Assembly: GCF_002205645.1 (NCBI RefSeq)
Contig: NZ_NIOF01000002.1
Span: 62,001 to 126,000 of the forward strand
Reading direction: 5' to 3'
DNA: 64,000 nucleotides
DNA from: Roseateles aquatilis
GTDB taxonomy: Bacteria > Pseudomonadota > Gammaproteobacteria > Burkholderiales > Burkholderiaceae_C
Part shown: positions 1 through 11,923 of the stretch, piece by piece
Layout: every line of letters begins with the position of its first letter
How positions within the stretch are numbered: position 1 is the stretch's first letter
Program-made: the position numbers and the translations under genes
Notes under the pieces: model-generated
Databases searched by the model: none
What the model was told of the DNA's origin: nothing
What the model saw: only the letters and a program-made list of their open reading frames with translations

Positions 1-1018
<1,018 letters not shown>

Positions 1019-1235
1019 GAACGGTAAGCCTGTTGTTTTGGGCATGCGGCGGCGCAACGCAGCGTGCTGCGCCGTCGTGCGGGCGATCCGGGGAGGCTGG
1101 GAGGAGGGCGGGCGTGTCAGGGGCGACAGCCACGACAGCGCGGACAGCGGCCGAGGGATCCGCCCATGCGCGTCGCTCGTGAAGCCGATCGCATGGCGCT
1201 CATCGGAGGAACGGCGGGCAGGCGACGGGAGCGAG

Positions 1236-2510
1236 TCATGGCGCGCCCGCCGCGGTGGTGCCGGCGTTCTGCCGCCGCTCGCGCAGCGCGGCGCCGTACT
1301 CCGCCGGGTCCACGCCGTTGAGGTAGTAGTTGCCGACGTGGTGCAGGCGCCAGCGGATCGGGTCGTGTGTGGTGTGGACGCGCGCATCGCGCCAGAAGCG
1401 ATCGAGGTTCCACTTGGCCAGCGACGAGTTGGCGCCGAGCAGCGCGAACATGTCGCTGGAGATGCGCAGCGAGGCGTCGTCCGACGCCGCGCGCGCGGAG
1501 GCCACCGCCAGGATCAGCTCGTCCTGCAGCGGCTTGCTGTCCGGGTCGACGCGGTGCTCGTCGAAGCGCTGCGCGGCATGGCGCAGCAGCGCCTCGGCGG
1601 CGCGCACGGCGACGGCGTACTCGCCGATGGTCTTGATGATGTGCGGCTCCTGCGCCGCGTGTTCGACTTCGGCGTCCACCCATGGCCGGCTGTTGTGGCG
1701 CAGATGATGGATGGCGGCGTCCAGCGCGCCGCGCGCGATGCCGGTGTCGATGGCGGCATGCAGGATCTGCGGCCAGGTCAGGCCGGTGCGCGGCATGCCG
1801 CCGGGGCCTTGCGGCCGGCGCGGCACGAAACGCTCGTCGACGACGATGCCGTTGAAGCGCACCGTGCCGCTGACCGAGTGCCGCTGGCCGAAGGCGCGCC
1901 AGTCGTCCACCAGCTCCAGCCCGGGCGTGTCGCGGTGCAGCAGGATGTTGATCGGGCCCTCGGTGGAGCCGGCGCTCAGCGAGATCCACTCGGCCAGGTA
2001 GGAGCCCGTCGAATAGAACTTGCTGCCGTTCAGGATCAGTCGGCCGTCGGGCTGGCGCTCGGCGAAGGTCTTGTGATCGAACTTGTTCTTGCCGCCGACC
2101 TCGGCCAGCGCGTTGCCGAAGCGCTTGCCGTCGAGGATGTCGGCGACCAGGCGGTCACGCACCGTCGGCGCGAAACCGACGCCGACGCCGCGGATCATGA
2201 CGTTGTGGATCTGCAGCAGCTGCCCGACGCCGCCGTCGGCGGCGGAGATCAGCCGCACCGTCTCGACGATGGTCGCGACCGAGGCGCCCAGCCCGCCCAG
2301 CTCCTTGGGCAGCGCGATGGCGGTCACGCCGGACTGGGACAGGATCTCGGCCTGGCGCAGCGGCAGGCGGTCGTTCTGGGCCGGATCGGCGGAGATCTCG
2401 GCGATGGCGTCGGCGGCCTGCCGCGCGGCGGCCAGCGCCTCGGCCTCGGTGGCGAGGCGGCGCGCGCGCGGTGTGGCGGCGGGAGACGAGGTGGAGAGTG
2501 AGGCGGTCAT
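1236..2510 (-). CDS. Acyl-CoA-dehydrogenase-fold flavin monooxygenase, SfnB/DszC-like sulfur acquisition oxidoreductase
   Basis: The 424-residue protein has the acyl-CoA dehydrogenase fold of the flavin-dependent monooxygenases that oxidise organosulfur compounds (SfnB, DszC, DmoA relatives). Visible family features are the N-terminal helical domain with LPKELGGLGAS and VRLISAADGGVGQLLQIHN, the middle beta domain with LNGSKFYSTGSYLAEWISL, and a C-terminal helical domain ending in WRLHHVGNYYLNG. The family uses reduced flavin from a partner reductase; no reductase is visible here. It follows the importer genes on the same strand and lies close to a DszB-like gene, which supports an S-oxygenation role over fatty-acid oxidation. 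Exact substrate unknown. Confidence 0.8.
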   Translation of the reverse strand: MTASLSTSSPAATPRARRLATEAEALAAARQAADAIAEISADPAQNDRLPLRQAEILSQSGVTAIALPKELGGLGASVATIVETVRLISAADGGVGQLLQIHNVMIRGVGVGFAPTVRDRLVADILDGKRFGNALAEVGGKNKFDHKTFAERQPDGRLILNGSKFYSTGSYLAEWISLSAGSTEGPINILLHRDTPGLELVDDWRAFGQRHSVSGTVRFNGIVVDERFVPRRPQGPGGMPRTGLTWPQILHAAIDTGIARGALDAAIHHLRHNSRPWVDAEVEHAAQEPHIIKTIGEYAVAVRAAEALLRHAAQRFDEHRVDPDSKPLQDELILAVASARAASDDASLRISSDMFALLGANSSLAKWNLDRFWRDARVHTTHDPIRWRLHHVGNYYLNGVDPAEYGAALRERRQNAGTTAAGAP

Positions 2511-2539
2511 GGTGTCGAAGCTCGATGGGATCGGATGAT

Positions 2540-2715
2540 TCAGGGTGGCAGGCCCGCGGCCATGGCGCTCGTGGCGACGGCCGGGACGGCGACGACGGCC
2601 GGCATCGCCGCGTGTCGGTGCGAGCGGATGCCGCCGCGGCCCTGCGCCTGGCAGGGGCCGTCGCCGCGCGGAGGGGCGGGCGCGGCGTGAAGCGGGAGGG
2701 GACGCATCGCGTGGC

Positions 2716-2719
<4 letters not shown>
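2540..2719 (-). CDS. Possible small ORF (59 aa) coupled to the ATPase gene
   Basis: The ATG overlaps the stop of the upstream ATPase gene in an ATGA arrangement, and the frame stays open for 59 codons, ending 29 bp before the monooxygenase start. The product is rich in Ala, Pro and His with MPAVVAVPAVATSAMAAG near the C-terminus and matches no family I recognise. In such GC-rich DNA, open frames of this length are common by chance, so the coupling is the only positive argument. Confidence 0.25.
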
Positions 2720-4752
<2,033 letters not shown>

Positions 4753-4754
4753 GC

Positions 4755-5783
4755 TCAGCGCTCCTCGATCCGTGCGGCGGCGCGGCCGGCGCCTTCGGCC
4801 AGCAGGTTGGCGCCGAGCGCGAAGACGGCCACCAGCAGCACCGGCGCGGCCACGGCCAGCGGCTGTACCAGCAGGCCGGCGCGGTTCTCGTTGATCATGA
4901 GGCCCCAGTCCGCGGCCGGCGGCGCGACGCCGTAACCCAGGAAGGCCAGCCCGGACAGCATGCCCACCGCCCAGGTCAGCATCACGCCCAGGTGCACCAG
5001 CAGCGGCGTGGCGATGTTGGGCAGGACCTCGCGCAGGACGATGTGGCGGCGGGAGTAACCCAGCAGCTCGGCCGCCTCGACGAACTCCTGCCGCACCACG
5101 TTCAGCGCGACGCCGCGCGCGAGCCGGATCACGCCCGGCACGAAGGCCAGCGCCACCGTCAGCACGACGAGGCCGTGGCCGCGGCCCAGCATCGACACGA
5201 TCAGCAGCACCAGGATCAGGTCGGGGAAGGCCAGGAAGACGTCGGCCGTCCATACGATGGCCTGGTCGAGCCTGCCGCGCGCATAGGCGGCCAGCACGCC
5301 CAGCACCGTGCCCACGGCCAGCGCGAGCGCCGATGTCGCCAGCGACATCCACACCACCGACCGGCCGCCGGCCAGCAGCCGGGACCAGACGTCGTGGCCG
5401 AGGAAGTCATGGCCCAGCGGCGCGCCCGGCGCGGCGGGGCCGTAGGTCGGTCCGACGAGCGCGGTCGCCTCGTGCGGCGCCAGCCACGGCCCGAGCAACG
5501 CCAGGCCGACCACGAGCAGCGTCGCGATCAGGCCCACGCGCACCTGGCCCTGCGCCAGGGCGAGGCGCCAGAAGGCGCGGCGCGCCGGGACCGAAGCCAC
5601 CGGGGCGGACGGTGCGCCCCCGGCGCGCGGCGTGGCGATGGCGGGTGCGGCCACGATTGCCGGTGCCGGTGCCGGTGCCGGTGCCGGTGCCGGTGCCGGT
5701 GCCGGTGGCGTCGTGGCCCCGGGGACGGTGGCGGGCGCGGTGGCCGCGAGGGGCGGCTGAACCTCGGAAGGGATGGCGCTCAT
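4755..5783 (-). CDS. ABC importer permease, DppC/GsiD type
   Basis: This 342-residue inner-membrane permease of the peptide-type importer has hydrophobic segments VGLIATLLVVGLALLGPWLA (first helix) and at least four more. It carries the EAA-loop region ELLGYSRRHIVLREVLPN, which docks on the ATPase. The N-terminal 70 residues are cytoplasmic, Pro/Ala-rich and built partly by an exact hexanucleotide repeat. They are dispensable by comparison with normal DppC proteins. The start codon overlaps the stop of the preceding permease by 4 bp (ATGA). Together with the neighbouring permease it forms the membrane channel. Confidence 0.92.
   Translation of the reverse strand: MSAIPSEVQPPLAATAPATVPGATTPPAPAPAPAPAPAPAPAIVAAPAIATPRAGGAPSAPVASVPARRAFWRLALAQGQVRVGLIATLLVVGLALLGPWLAPHEATALVGPTYGPAAPGAPLGHDFLGHDVWSRLLAGGRSVVWMSLATSALALAVGTVLGVLAAYARGRLDQAIVWTADVFLAFPDLILVLLIVSMLGRGHGLVVLTVALAFVPGVIRLARGVALNVVRQEFVEAAELLGYSRRHIVLREVLPNIATPLLVHLGVMLTWAVGMLSGLAFLGYGVAPPAADWGLMINENRAGLLVQPLAVAAPVLLVAVFALGANLLAEGAGRAAARIEER
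5659..5706. repeat. Perfect 8 x GCCGGT hexanucleotide tandem repeat
   Basis: Eight uninterrupted GCCGGT units lie inside the 5' part of the DppC-type permease gene. On the coding strand they read as an (Ala-Pro)n run in the cytoplasmic N-terminal tail. Because the unit is 6 bp, copy-number changes alter tail length without breaking the frame. Confidence 0.95.
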
Positions 5784-7003
5784 CGGGCGTACCTCGGGCG
5801 GTGATGTCCGCGACCCAGCCGCAGCGCATGGCGCAGCCCGGGCGATCGGGCCTTGATGCGGCCGGCGGTGCGCAGGCGCGGCGTGAGCAGGACGGTGGCC
5901 AGGTCGGCCGCCAGGTTGATCGCGACGATGGCGACGGTGATTACCAGCACGATGGCCTGGATCATCGGCATGTCGCGCATCTCGATCGCGGCGTTGAGCG
6001 TGCTGCCGATGCCGGGGTAGCTGAAGACCACCTCCGCGATCAGCGCGCCGCCGAACAGCACCCGCAGCGTCATCGCCACGCCCTGGATGGCCGGGATCAG
6101 CGCGTTGGGCAGCGCATGGCGCCAGACGATGCGCCGCTCCGGGATGCCGCGCAGGCGGGCGGCGGCGACGTGGTCGGACTCCAGCACCTCGATCATCGAG
6201 GCCCGCACCAGGCGCAGCAGGTAGGGCGCGACGGACAGCGCCAGCGTCGCCGTCGGCAGCACCAGGTAACGCCATTGCGAGGGCAGGTCGCGGTCGGGGT
6301 CCAGCAGCGACGCGGCGGGCAGCACCTTGAAGACCGAGGTCGAGAACAGCAGCACCAGCACGATCGCGATCGCGAAGCCGGGCACCGCCTTGAGCAGCAC
6401 CAGCGCGGCGATGGCCAGGCGGTCGCCCGCGCGGTCGCGGCGCAGCGCCAGGGCGACGCCCAGCACCAGCGCGATCGGCAGCGCGGTCAAGGTCACGCAG
6501 GCCGTCAGCAGCAGCGAGTTGGCGAAGCGCGCGCGCATCAGCTCGCCGACCGGCACGTTGGAATCGATGGACCGGCCCAGGTCGCCGGACAGCATCTGGC
6601 CGGCCCAATGCAGGTACTGCAGCACGATGGGCCCGTTCAGGCCGAGCTGCTCGCGCAGCACCGCGATGGTGGCCTCGCTGGCCTCGGGGCCGAGGATGAT
6701 GCGGGCCGGGTCCGACGGCAGCGCCTGCGTGGAGACGAAGACCACGATCGAGATCGCGACCACCACGCCCAATCCCGTCAGCAGGCGGCCCAGGAACCAC
6801 GGGGCCCACGGCGGCAGGCGCAGCCACGGCGATGACGCCGAATGGCGGCGCGCGCCGCCGCCGTGGCCGTGGCGCCTGGGACGGCCCGGGGCGTGCCGCG
6901 CGTCCTTGCCGGCGTGCGAGCCTGGCGAGCCGTGAGGGCCCTGCGGTCCGTGGGTGAGCGGGTTCGCGTGCGGATGCGGATGATGTCCGGCGGCGTGGCT
7001 CAT
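5780..7003 (-). CDS. ABC importer permease, DppB/GsiC type
   Basis: This 407-residue permease starts with a His/Gly/Pro-rich cytoplasmic tail of about 65 residues, which is unusual for the family. The canonical first helix (FLGRLLTGLGVVVAISIVVF) and the family segment LPSDPARIILGPEA follow. The EAA loop is visible as ARLRGIPERRIVWRHALPN, and a typical C-terminal segment FSYPGIGSTLNAAIEMRDMP comes after it. The start codon overlaps the stop of the binding-protein gene by one base (TGATG) and its own stop overlaps the next permease by 4 bp, so all importer genes form one coupled operon. Confidence 0.92.
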   Translation of the reverse strand: MSHAAGHHPHPHANPLTHGPQGPHGSPGSHAGKDARHAPGRPRRHGHGGGARRHSASSPWLRLPPWAPWFLGRLLTGLGVVVAISIVVFVSTQALPSDPARIILGPEASEATIAVLREQLGLNGPIVLQYLHWAGQMLSGDLGRSIDSNVPVGELMRARFANSLLLTACVTLTALPIALVLGVALALRRDRAGDRLAIAALVLLKAVPGFAIAIVLVLLFSTSVFKVLPAASLLDPDRDLPSQWRYLVLPTATLALSVAPYLLRLVRASMIEVLESDHVAAARLRGIPERRIVWRHALPNALIPAIQGVAMTLRVLFGGALIAEVVFSYPGIGSTLNAAIEMRDMPMIQAIVLVITVAIVAINLAADLATVLLTPRLRTAGRIKARSPGLRHALRLGRGHHRPRYAR

Positions 7004-8655
7004 CACGCGTCCTCCAGGCGCCAGATGCGATCGGTACGCCAGGCCGCGAAGCCGGTGCGATCGGGCGTGACGCCGCCGATGCGTGTCGACACCGCGTCCA
7101 GCACGTCGGCGAAGCCCCAGATCAGCAGCCCGCCGCTGTCGTGCTGGATGCGCTGCGCCTCGTGGACCAGCGCCTTGCGCTGCTCCAGATCGGCCTGCGC
7201 GAGCGCCGCGGTGATCAGCTCGCCGAAGCGCGGATCGCGGAAGTGGGTCTTGTTGTTGGCGGCGCGTGGACCGTCGTGTTGCTGCACGGTCAGCAGGAAA
7301 GGCCGCGACACGCCGGCGCCGGTGCTGAAGGTCCACCCGGCGCGGTTGGGGCCGGTGAAGGTGGAGGCGTCGACCTGCTTGACGGTGACCGTGACGCCCG
7401 CTGCCTTGGCCTGCTGCGCGAAGACCAGCGCCGCCTTCGACCCCGGCGTCACCAGCTCGACGTCCAGGCCGTTCGGATAGCCGGCCTGCGCGAGCAGCCG
7501 GCGCGCCTCGGCCAGGTCGCGTCGCCGCTGCGGGATGTCGTGGTCGTAGACCGGGTCGCCGGGCGAGTAGAGGTCGTTGGCCACGCGGCCGCGGCCCTGC
7601 AGCACGCGGTCCACCAGCTCCTGGCGATCGGCGATCAGGCGGAAGGCGCGGCGCACCTCGGGCTTGTCGAAGGGGGCCTTGGACAGGTTCATGTCCAGCG
7701 ACTGCCAGGCGTCGGTCTGGGATGCGACGACGCGCAAGCGCGGGTCCCGCTCCAGGAACTGCAACTGCTCGGCGGCGATGCCCGGCGCGATGTCGATCTG
7801 GCCGGCCTGCAGCGCCTGCAGGCGCGCGGTCTGGTCGGCGAAGTCGTGGATGTGGACCTCGTCGAACCACGGCTGGCCGGGCTTGAAGTAGTTGTCGAAG
7901 CGGGTGAAGACCGAGCGCTGGCCCGGCGTGAAGCTCTTGAGCCGGTAGGGACCCGCGCCGACGACGTTGGTGACCGGGTGATAGTCGACCGGGACGATGC
8001 CGCCCCAGCTCATCCAGCACTCGGCCAGCGCCACCAGGCCTTGCCCCTTGGCGAAGGGGATGCGCACGGTGCGGTCGTCGAGCTTGCGGACCTCGTCGCG
8101 CCGCAGCGAGTAGAGGTAGGCCGCGTAGGGCGAGGCCAGCGCGGGATCGGTCAGGCGGCGCAGCGAGAAGATGACGTCGTCCGCGTCGATGGTCTTGCCG
8201 TGGTGGAACTCCAGGCCGGGCTTGAGCCGGATCGTCCACTCGGTGCCGTCGCGGTTGACCTGCGCTTCTTCCGCCAGCGCGAGCGTGGGCAGGCCGTCCA
8301 GCCCCCATTCCCACAGCTTGGCGTAGAGCGCCCAGCCGCGGAAAGCGCCGCTGCCCACCGGCTTGTGCGCGTCCAGGTTGCCGGCCTGGCCGGTCTCGAT
8401 CACGCCGAAGTGCACCGCACCGCTGCTGCGGCGGGGTTGGCCTTCCACGGCCGGCGTCGCCGAAGTGGCGGCGGTGCCGCCGGAGGAGGAGGCCGCACTG
8501 GCGTTGGCGTTGGCGTTGGCGTTGGCGCTGCGCTCGCCGCAGGCGCTCAGCAGGCCGCCGCCGGCGAGCAGGCCGGCGGCGCCGGCGGACCAGCCGTGGC
8601 GCAGCAGCGCGCGGCGGAGTGGATCGGGATCGGACATCGGAGAGGGACGGTTCAT
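7003..8655 (-). CDS. Lipoprotein solute-binding protein of the peptide-type importer (SBP_bac_5)
   Basis: The 550-residue extracytoplasmic family 5 binding protein has an N-terminus with RR residues, a hydrophobic stretch and a lipobox ending LLSAC, so it is probably membrane-anchored. Directly after the Cys comes an (Asn-Ala)n run encoded by four GCGTTG repeats (8501-8524), presumably a flexible tether. Family features include the segment GTEWTIRLKPGLEFHHGKTIDADDVIFSL. The ATG at 8655 abuts the desulfinase stop (TGAATG); an alternative ATG lies at 8637. It delivers the substrate to the downstream permeases; peptides are the family norm, but organosulfur or glutathione-like ligands fit the context better. 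Confidence 0.9.
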   Translation of the reverse strand: MNRPSPMSDPDPLRRALLRHGWSAGAAGLLAGGGLLSACGERSANANANANASAASSSGGTAATSATPAVEGQPRRSSGAVHFGVIETGQAGNLDAHKPVGSGAFRGWALYAKLWEWGLDGLPTLALAEEAQVNRDGTEWTIRLKPGLEFHHGKTIDADDVIFSLRRLTDPALASPYAAYLYSLRRDEVRKLDDRTVRIPFAKGQGLVALAECWMSWGGIVPVDYHPVTNVVGAGPYRLKSFTPGQRSVFTRFDNYFKPGQPWFDEVHIHDFADQTARLQALQAGQIDIAPGIAAEQLQFLERDPRLRVVASQTDAWQSLDMNLSKAPFDKPEVRRAFRLIADRQELVDRVLQGRGRVANDLYSPGDPVYDHDIPQRRRDLAEARRLLAQAGYPNGLDVELVTPGSKAALVFAQQAKAAGVTVTVKQVDASTFTGPNRAGWTFSTGAGVSRPFLLTVQQHDGPRAANNKTHFRDPRFGELITAALAQADLEQRKALVHEAQRIQHDSGGLLIWGFADVLDAVSTRIGGVTPDRTGFAAWRTDRIWRLEDA

Positions 8656-9759
8656 TCAGGCGGCGATCGGCAGCAGCTCGGCCAGGCGGCGGTGCGCGGC
8701 GGCCAGCGGGCGCGGATCGATCCAGGCGTCGAAGTCGAAGTCACGGTCCAGGAAGCCGTGCGTGAGCTGGAAGTTCTTCTGCTGCCGGAACAACGCCACG
8801 CGCTCCGCCGACAGGTCGGGCGCCAGCGTCAGGTGGAAGTTGTTGCGGTAGGCGCCGGCCACGCCCTCGCTGCCGGCGCGTGTCTCGCCTTGCAGGATCT
8901 CCAGCGTTTCCTTGAGGTGGGTCTTGGCCCATTCGGCGGCGCGCAGCGTCTGCGTCAGGAAGCGCACCAGCAGCTCGAAGTGGTCGTCGATCAGCGACTG
9001 GTGGACGGTGATCGGGCGCGGTGTGCCGTTGTTGACGCGGAAGCGTTTCTCCGGCAACTGGTCCAGGTCGATGCCGATCTTCGCGCCCAGTCGCGCGGCG
9101 GCTTCCAGCGCGGCGGCGCCCTTGACGTAGACCGCGTCCACCTCGCCGCGCAGCAGCGGATGGATGCCTTCCCACAGGCCGGTGCCCAGGTCCTGGGGGC
9201 GCGGCTGGCCGTCGCCCAGCGGCGCGCCCGCGAGGTGGCCGAGATCGCCCTCGCGCGGCGGCGCCGGCGGCAGCTCGACGAGGTGGGCGTCGTCCAGCGA
9301 CAGGCCGACCGCGTTGAGCGCGCCCTTGTAGCCCTGCAGGCTCATGCCGCGCGCGATGCTGCGGCCACGGCGGTTCTGTGCCAGGTCGGCGGGGCGGAAG
9401 GCCGGCAGCGCCAGGCGCTTGCCGCGCAGGTGCTCGGGGCGGCTGATGTCGGAGTCGGGCCGCACGAGGATGGCCTGGAACTCGTCGATCCAGGTCAGGC
9501 CGACCAGCCGCGTCGGCGCGCCCTGGGCACGGGCCGGGATGGCGAGCAGGTTGCCGCCTTCGCGGACCAGCGTGGTCAGCTCGTGGTCGTAGTGGTGGCG
9601 GGCCAGTTCGCCACCGGTCTCCTGCAGGGTCTTGAGCTGGATGCCGTCGCGGGCGAAGTCCTGCTCCAGCCAGCCCAGGCGATACGCCAGGCCGGTGGCG
9701 GTGGGGACCGGGCAGCGGGTGAACCAGACGGTGTCGACGGTGGAGGTCGGGGTGCTCAT
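8656..9759 (-). CDS. DszB-like desulfinase / SsuA-fold protein
   Basis: The 367-residue protein has the periplasmic-binding-protein fold but no signal peptide, which argues for an enzyme. It resembles 2'-hydroxybiphenyl-2-sulfinate desulfinase (DszB). The segment TRCPVPTA (Cys16) matches the catalytic-Cys segment of DszB. RHHYDHELTTLVREGGN places His56, Arg66 and Gly69 with the same relative spacing as DszB His60, Arg70 and Gly73, as I recall them. The next block, GAPTRLVGLTWIDEFQAILVR, also corresponds. Start ATG 9759 is chosen because residues upstream are not family-like. It is the first gene of the minus-strand sulfur operon and would release sulfite from a sulfinate. The alternative is a cytoplasmic sulfonate-binding relative. 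Confidence 0.75.
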   Translation of the reverse strand: MSTPTSTVDTVWFTRCPVPTATGLAYRLGWLEQDFARDGIQLKTLQETGGELARHHYDHELTTLVREGGNLLAIPARAQGAPTRLVGLTWIDEFQAILVRPDSDISRPEHLRGKRLALPAFRPADLAQNRRGRSIARGMSLQGYKGALNAVGLSLDDAHLVELPPAPPREGDLGHLAGAPLGDGQPRPQDLGTGLWEGIHPLLRGEVDAVYVKGAAALEAAARLGAKIGIDLDQLPEKRFRVNNGTPRPITVHQSLIDDHFELLVRFLTQTLRAAEWAKTHLKETLEILQGETRAGSEGVAGAYRNNFHLTLAPDLSAERVALFRQQKNFQLTHGFLDRDFDFDAWIDPRPLAAAHRRLAELLPIAA

Positions 9760-9913
9760 GGCGGTGTCCTTGTGATGGCGGTGACAAGACCCGTATTGCC
9801 AGAACCGTGCCAGGGTCCGCGGGCCCGGCAAGCCCGTGTTGATGGGGCATTCCGGGCATCCGCGCCCGGCGGGCGCGTTCCGGTCGCGTGGAAATCAGCA
9901 GCCGCTGCTGGCT

Positions 9914-11923
9914 TCAGGCCAGCGCGGGGCTGCTTTCGGCGCCGTGCGACGGATCGTCGAGTGCGGGCGTGGCTGCGAGCGTGGTGACGGCGATGGCAAC
10001 GGCCGTGCCGCCGTGGGTCACGGCATCCGTGGCGACGCCCGTGCCGCCGTCGGTGTCGGTGTCGACCGTGGTGGAGGCGGCGGCGATGGCGGCGTCGCCG
10101 AAGGATGCCTGCTCATAAGCACGGTACAGGCGCGCATAAGGCCCCTGCGCCGCGATCAGCGCGGCATGCGGGCCGAGCTCGACGATGCGGCCCTGCTCGA
10201 TGACGGCGATGCGGTCGGCGTCGCGGATCGTCGCCAGGCGGTGGGCGATGATGATCGCGGTGCGGCCCTCGCAGAGCCGCCGCAGCGCCGCCTGGATGCG
10301 GCGCTCCGTCTGCACGTCGACGGCCGAAGTGGCCTCGTCCATCACCAGCACCGCCGGGTCCGCCAGGTAGGCGCGCACCAGGCAGACGAGTTGGCGCTGG
10401 CCCTGGCTCAGTTGCCCGCCCATCGGCCCGACCTGCGTGGCGTAACCCAGCGGCAGGCGCTCCAGGACGGCGTCGGCGCCGAGGTCGCGCGCGGCGGCGA
10501 TCAACGCGGCGTCGTCGGCCGCGGGCGCCGCCAGGCGCAGGTTGTCCAGGATGGTTCCGGAGAACAGCATGTTCTCCTGCAACACGACCCCGACGTGGCG
10601 CCGCAGCTGTTGCTGCGGCAGCGCGCGGATGTCGATGCCGTCCAGCCGCACCGTGCCGCCGTCGACGTCGTAGAAGCGCGTCAGCAGCTGCACCAGCGTG
10701 CTCTTGCCGTGGCCGGTAGGCCCGACGATGGCCAGCACCTCGCCGGGCGCGATGCGCAGGTCCAGGCCGCGGATCACCGGGCGCGCGGGCTCGTAGGCGA
10801 AGTCGACGGCGTCGAAGTGGATGTCCCCGCGCACGGCGCCCAGCGCCCGGGGGCGCGGTGGATCGGCGACCTCGGCGTCGGTGTCCAGCAGCAGGAAGAT
10901 GCGCTGCGCCGACGCCGCGCCGCTGGTGTAGCGCTCCAGCAGGTCCGACAGCTCCTGCAGCGGCCCCAGGAAGAGCTGCACGTAGAACAGGCACTGCACG
11001 ATCTGGCCGAAGGTGAGCGCGCCGCCGCCCATCTCGCGCGCGCCGCCGGCCAGCAGCAGGACCATGCCGGCGCTGGTCAGCAGCGCGGTGTAGGGCAGGA
11101 ACCAGCCCGACTTGCGGTTGCCGCGGATCAGCGTGCGGTTGAAGTCCTGCAGCAGCGCGCGGTAGCGGTGGCGGTTGCTCTCTTCCTGCACCGTCTGCTG
11201 GAGGATGCGCACCCCGGCGACGGTCTCGACCAGGTGGGCGGTGAAACGCGCCCGCGCCTCGGCCACCAGGCCCCAGTTCTTCTGCGAGATCCGCTTGAAG
11301 CCCCAGATGCCCAGCACCAGCAGTGGCACCACCGCGGCCAGCGCCAGGAACAGCGTCGGCGAGATCGCCTGGATCAACACGCCGGCCACCACGCAGCGCA
11401 GCAGCGCCGACAGCAGTTCCGGCGGCCCCTGGATCAGCAGCGGCTCCAGCGCGTCCACGTCGCGGTCCACGCGCGAGATGATCCGGCCCGCCTTGGTCTT
11501 GTCGAAGAACCGCACGCTGAGCGTCTGCACATGCCGGTAGACCCGCATGCGCAGCGCATTGAGCACCCGCAGCGCCGACCTGCCCGCCAGGTACTGCGAC
11601 GCGCCCGAGATCGCGAAACGCGCGATCCAGGTCAGCGCCATGCCCGCGCCCAGCAGCGCCGCGAGCCGCGCGTCGACGCGCCAGCCGGAGCCGTCCGCCA
11701 CCAGCGCGTGGTCCAGCGCCTGGCCGACGAACCAGGGCCGCAGGAAGACGGCGCCCACCAGCAGCGCCTCCAGCGCCACCGCCGCCGCCAGCGCCCGGCG
11801 CACCGGTCGCAGCAGCGGCAGCAGCCGCCAGAACATGCCGCGGTCCAGCGCCTTGCGCGCCAGCGCCTGTTCGAGTTCGATGTCGGACAGCGGTCGTTGT
11901 CCTCGCATGTCGGCGCGTGCCAT
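9914..11923 (-). CDS. ABC exporter half-transporter (second partner)
   Basis: The 669-residue protein is a six-helix transmembrane domain followed by an ATPase domain, with Walker A VGPTGHGKST, Walker B AVLVMDEATSAVD (catalytic Glu present) and an atypical signature LSQGQRQ instead of LSGGQ. It starts one base inside the stop of the first half-transporter (TGATG), so the two are co-translated and almost certainly form a heterodimer of the MdlAB/BmrCD/TM287-288 kind. A 60-residue Thr/Ala/Asp-rich tail after the ATPase domain is not part of the family. The substrate is unknown; drugs or lipids are usual for this family. Confidence 0.88.
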   Translation of the reverse strand: MARADMRGQRPLSDIELEQALARKALDRGMFWRLLPLLRPVRRALAAAVALEALLVGAVFLRPWFVGQALDHALVADGSGWRVDARLAALLGAGMALTWIARFAISGASQYLAGRSALRVLNALRMRVYRHVQTLSVRFFDKTKAGRIISRVDRDVDALEPLLIQGPPELLSALLRCVVAGVLIQAISPTLFLALAAVVPLLVLGIWGFKRISQKNWGLVAEARARFTAHLVETVAGVRILQQTVQEESNRHRYRALLQDFNRTLIRGNRKSGWFLPYTALLTSAGMVLLLAGGAREMGGGALTFGQIVQCLFYVQLFLGPLQELSDLLERYTSGAASAQRIFLLLDTDAEVADPPRPRALGAVRGDIHFDAVDFAYEPARPVIRGLDLRIAPGEVLAIVGPTGHGKSTLVQLLTRFYDVDGGTVRLDGIDIRALPQQQLRRHVGVVLQENMLFSGTILDNLRLAAPAADDAALIAAARDLGADAVLERLPLGYATQVGPMGGQLSQGQRQLVCLVRAYLADPAVLVMDEATSAVDVQTERRIQAALRRLCEGRTAIIIAHRLATIRDADRIAVIEQGRIVELGPHAALIAAQGPYARLYRAYEQASFGDAAIAAASTTVDTDTDGGTGVATDAVTHGGTAVAIAVTTLAATPALDDPSHGAESSPALA

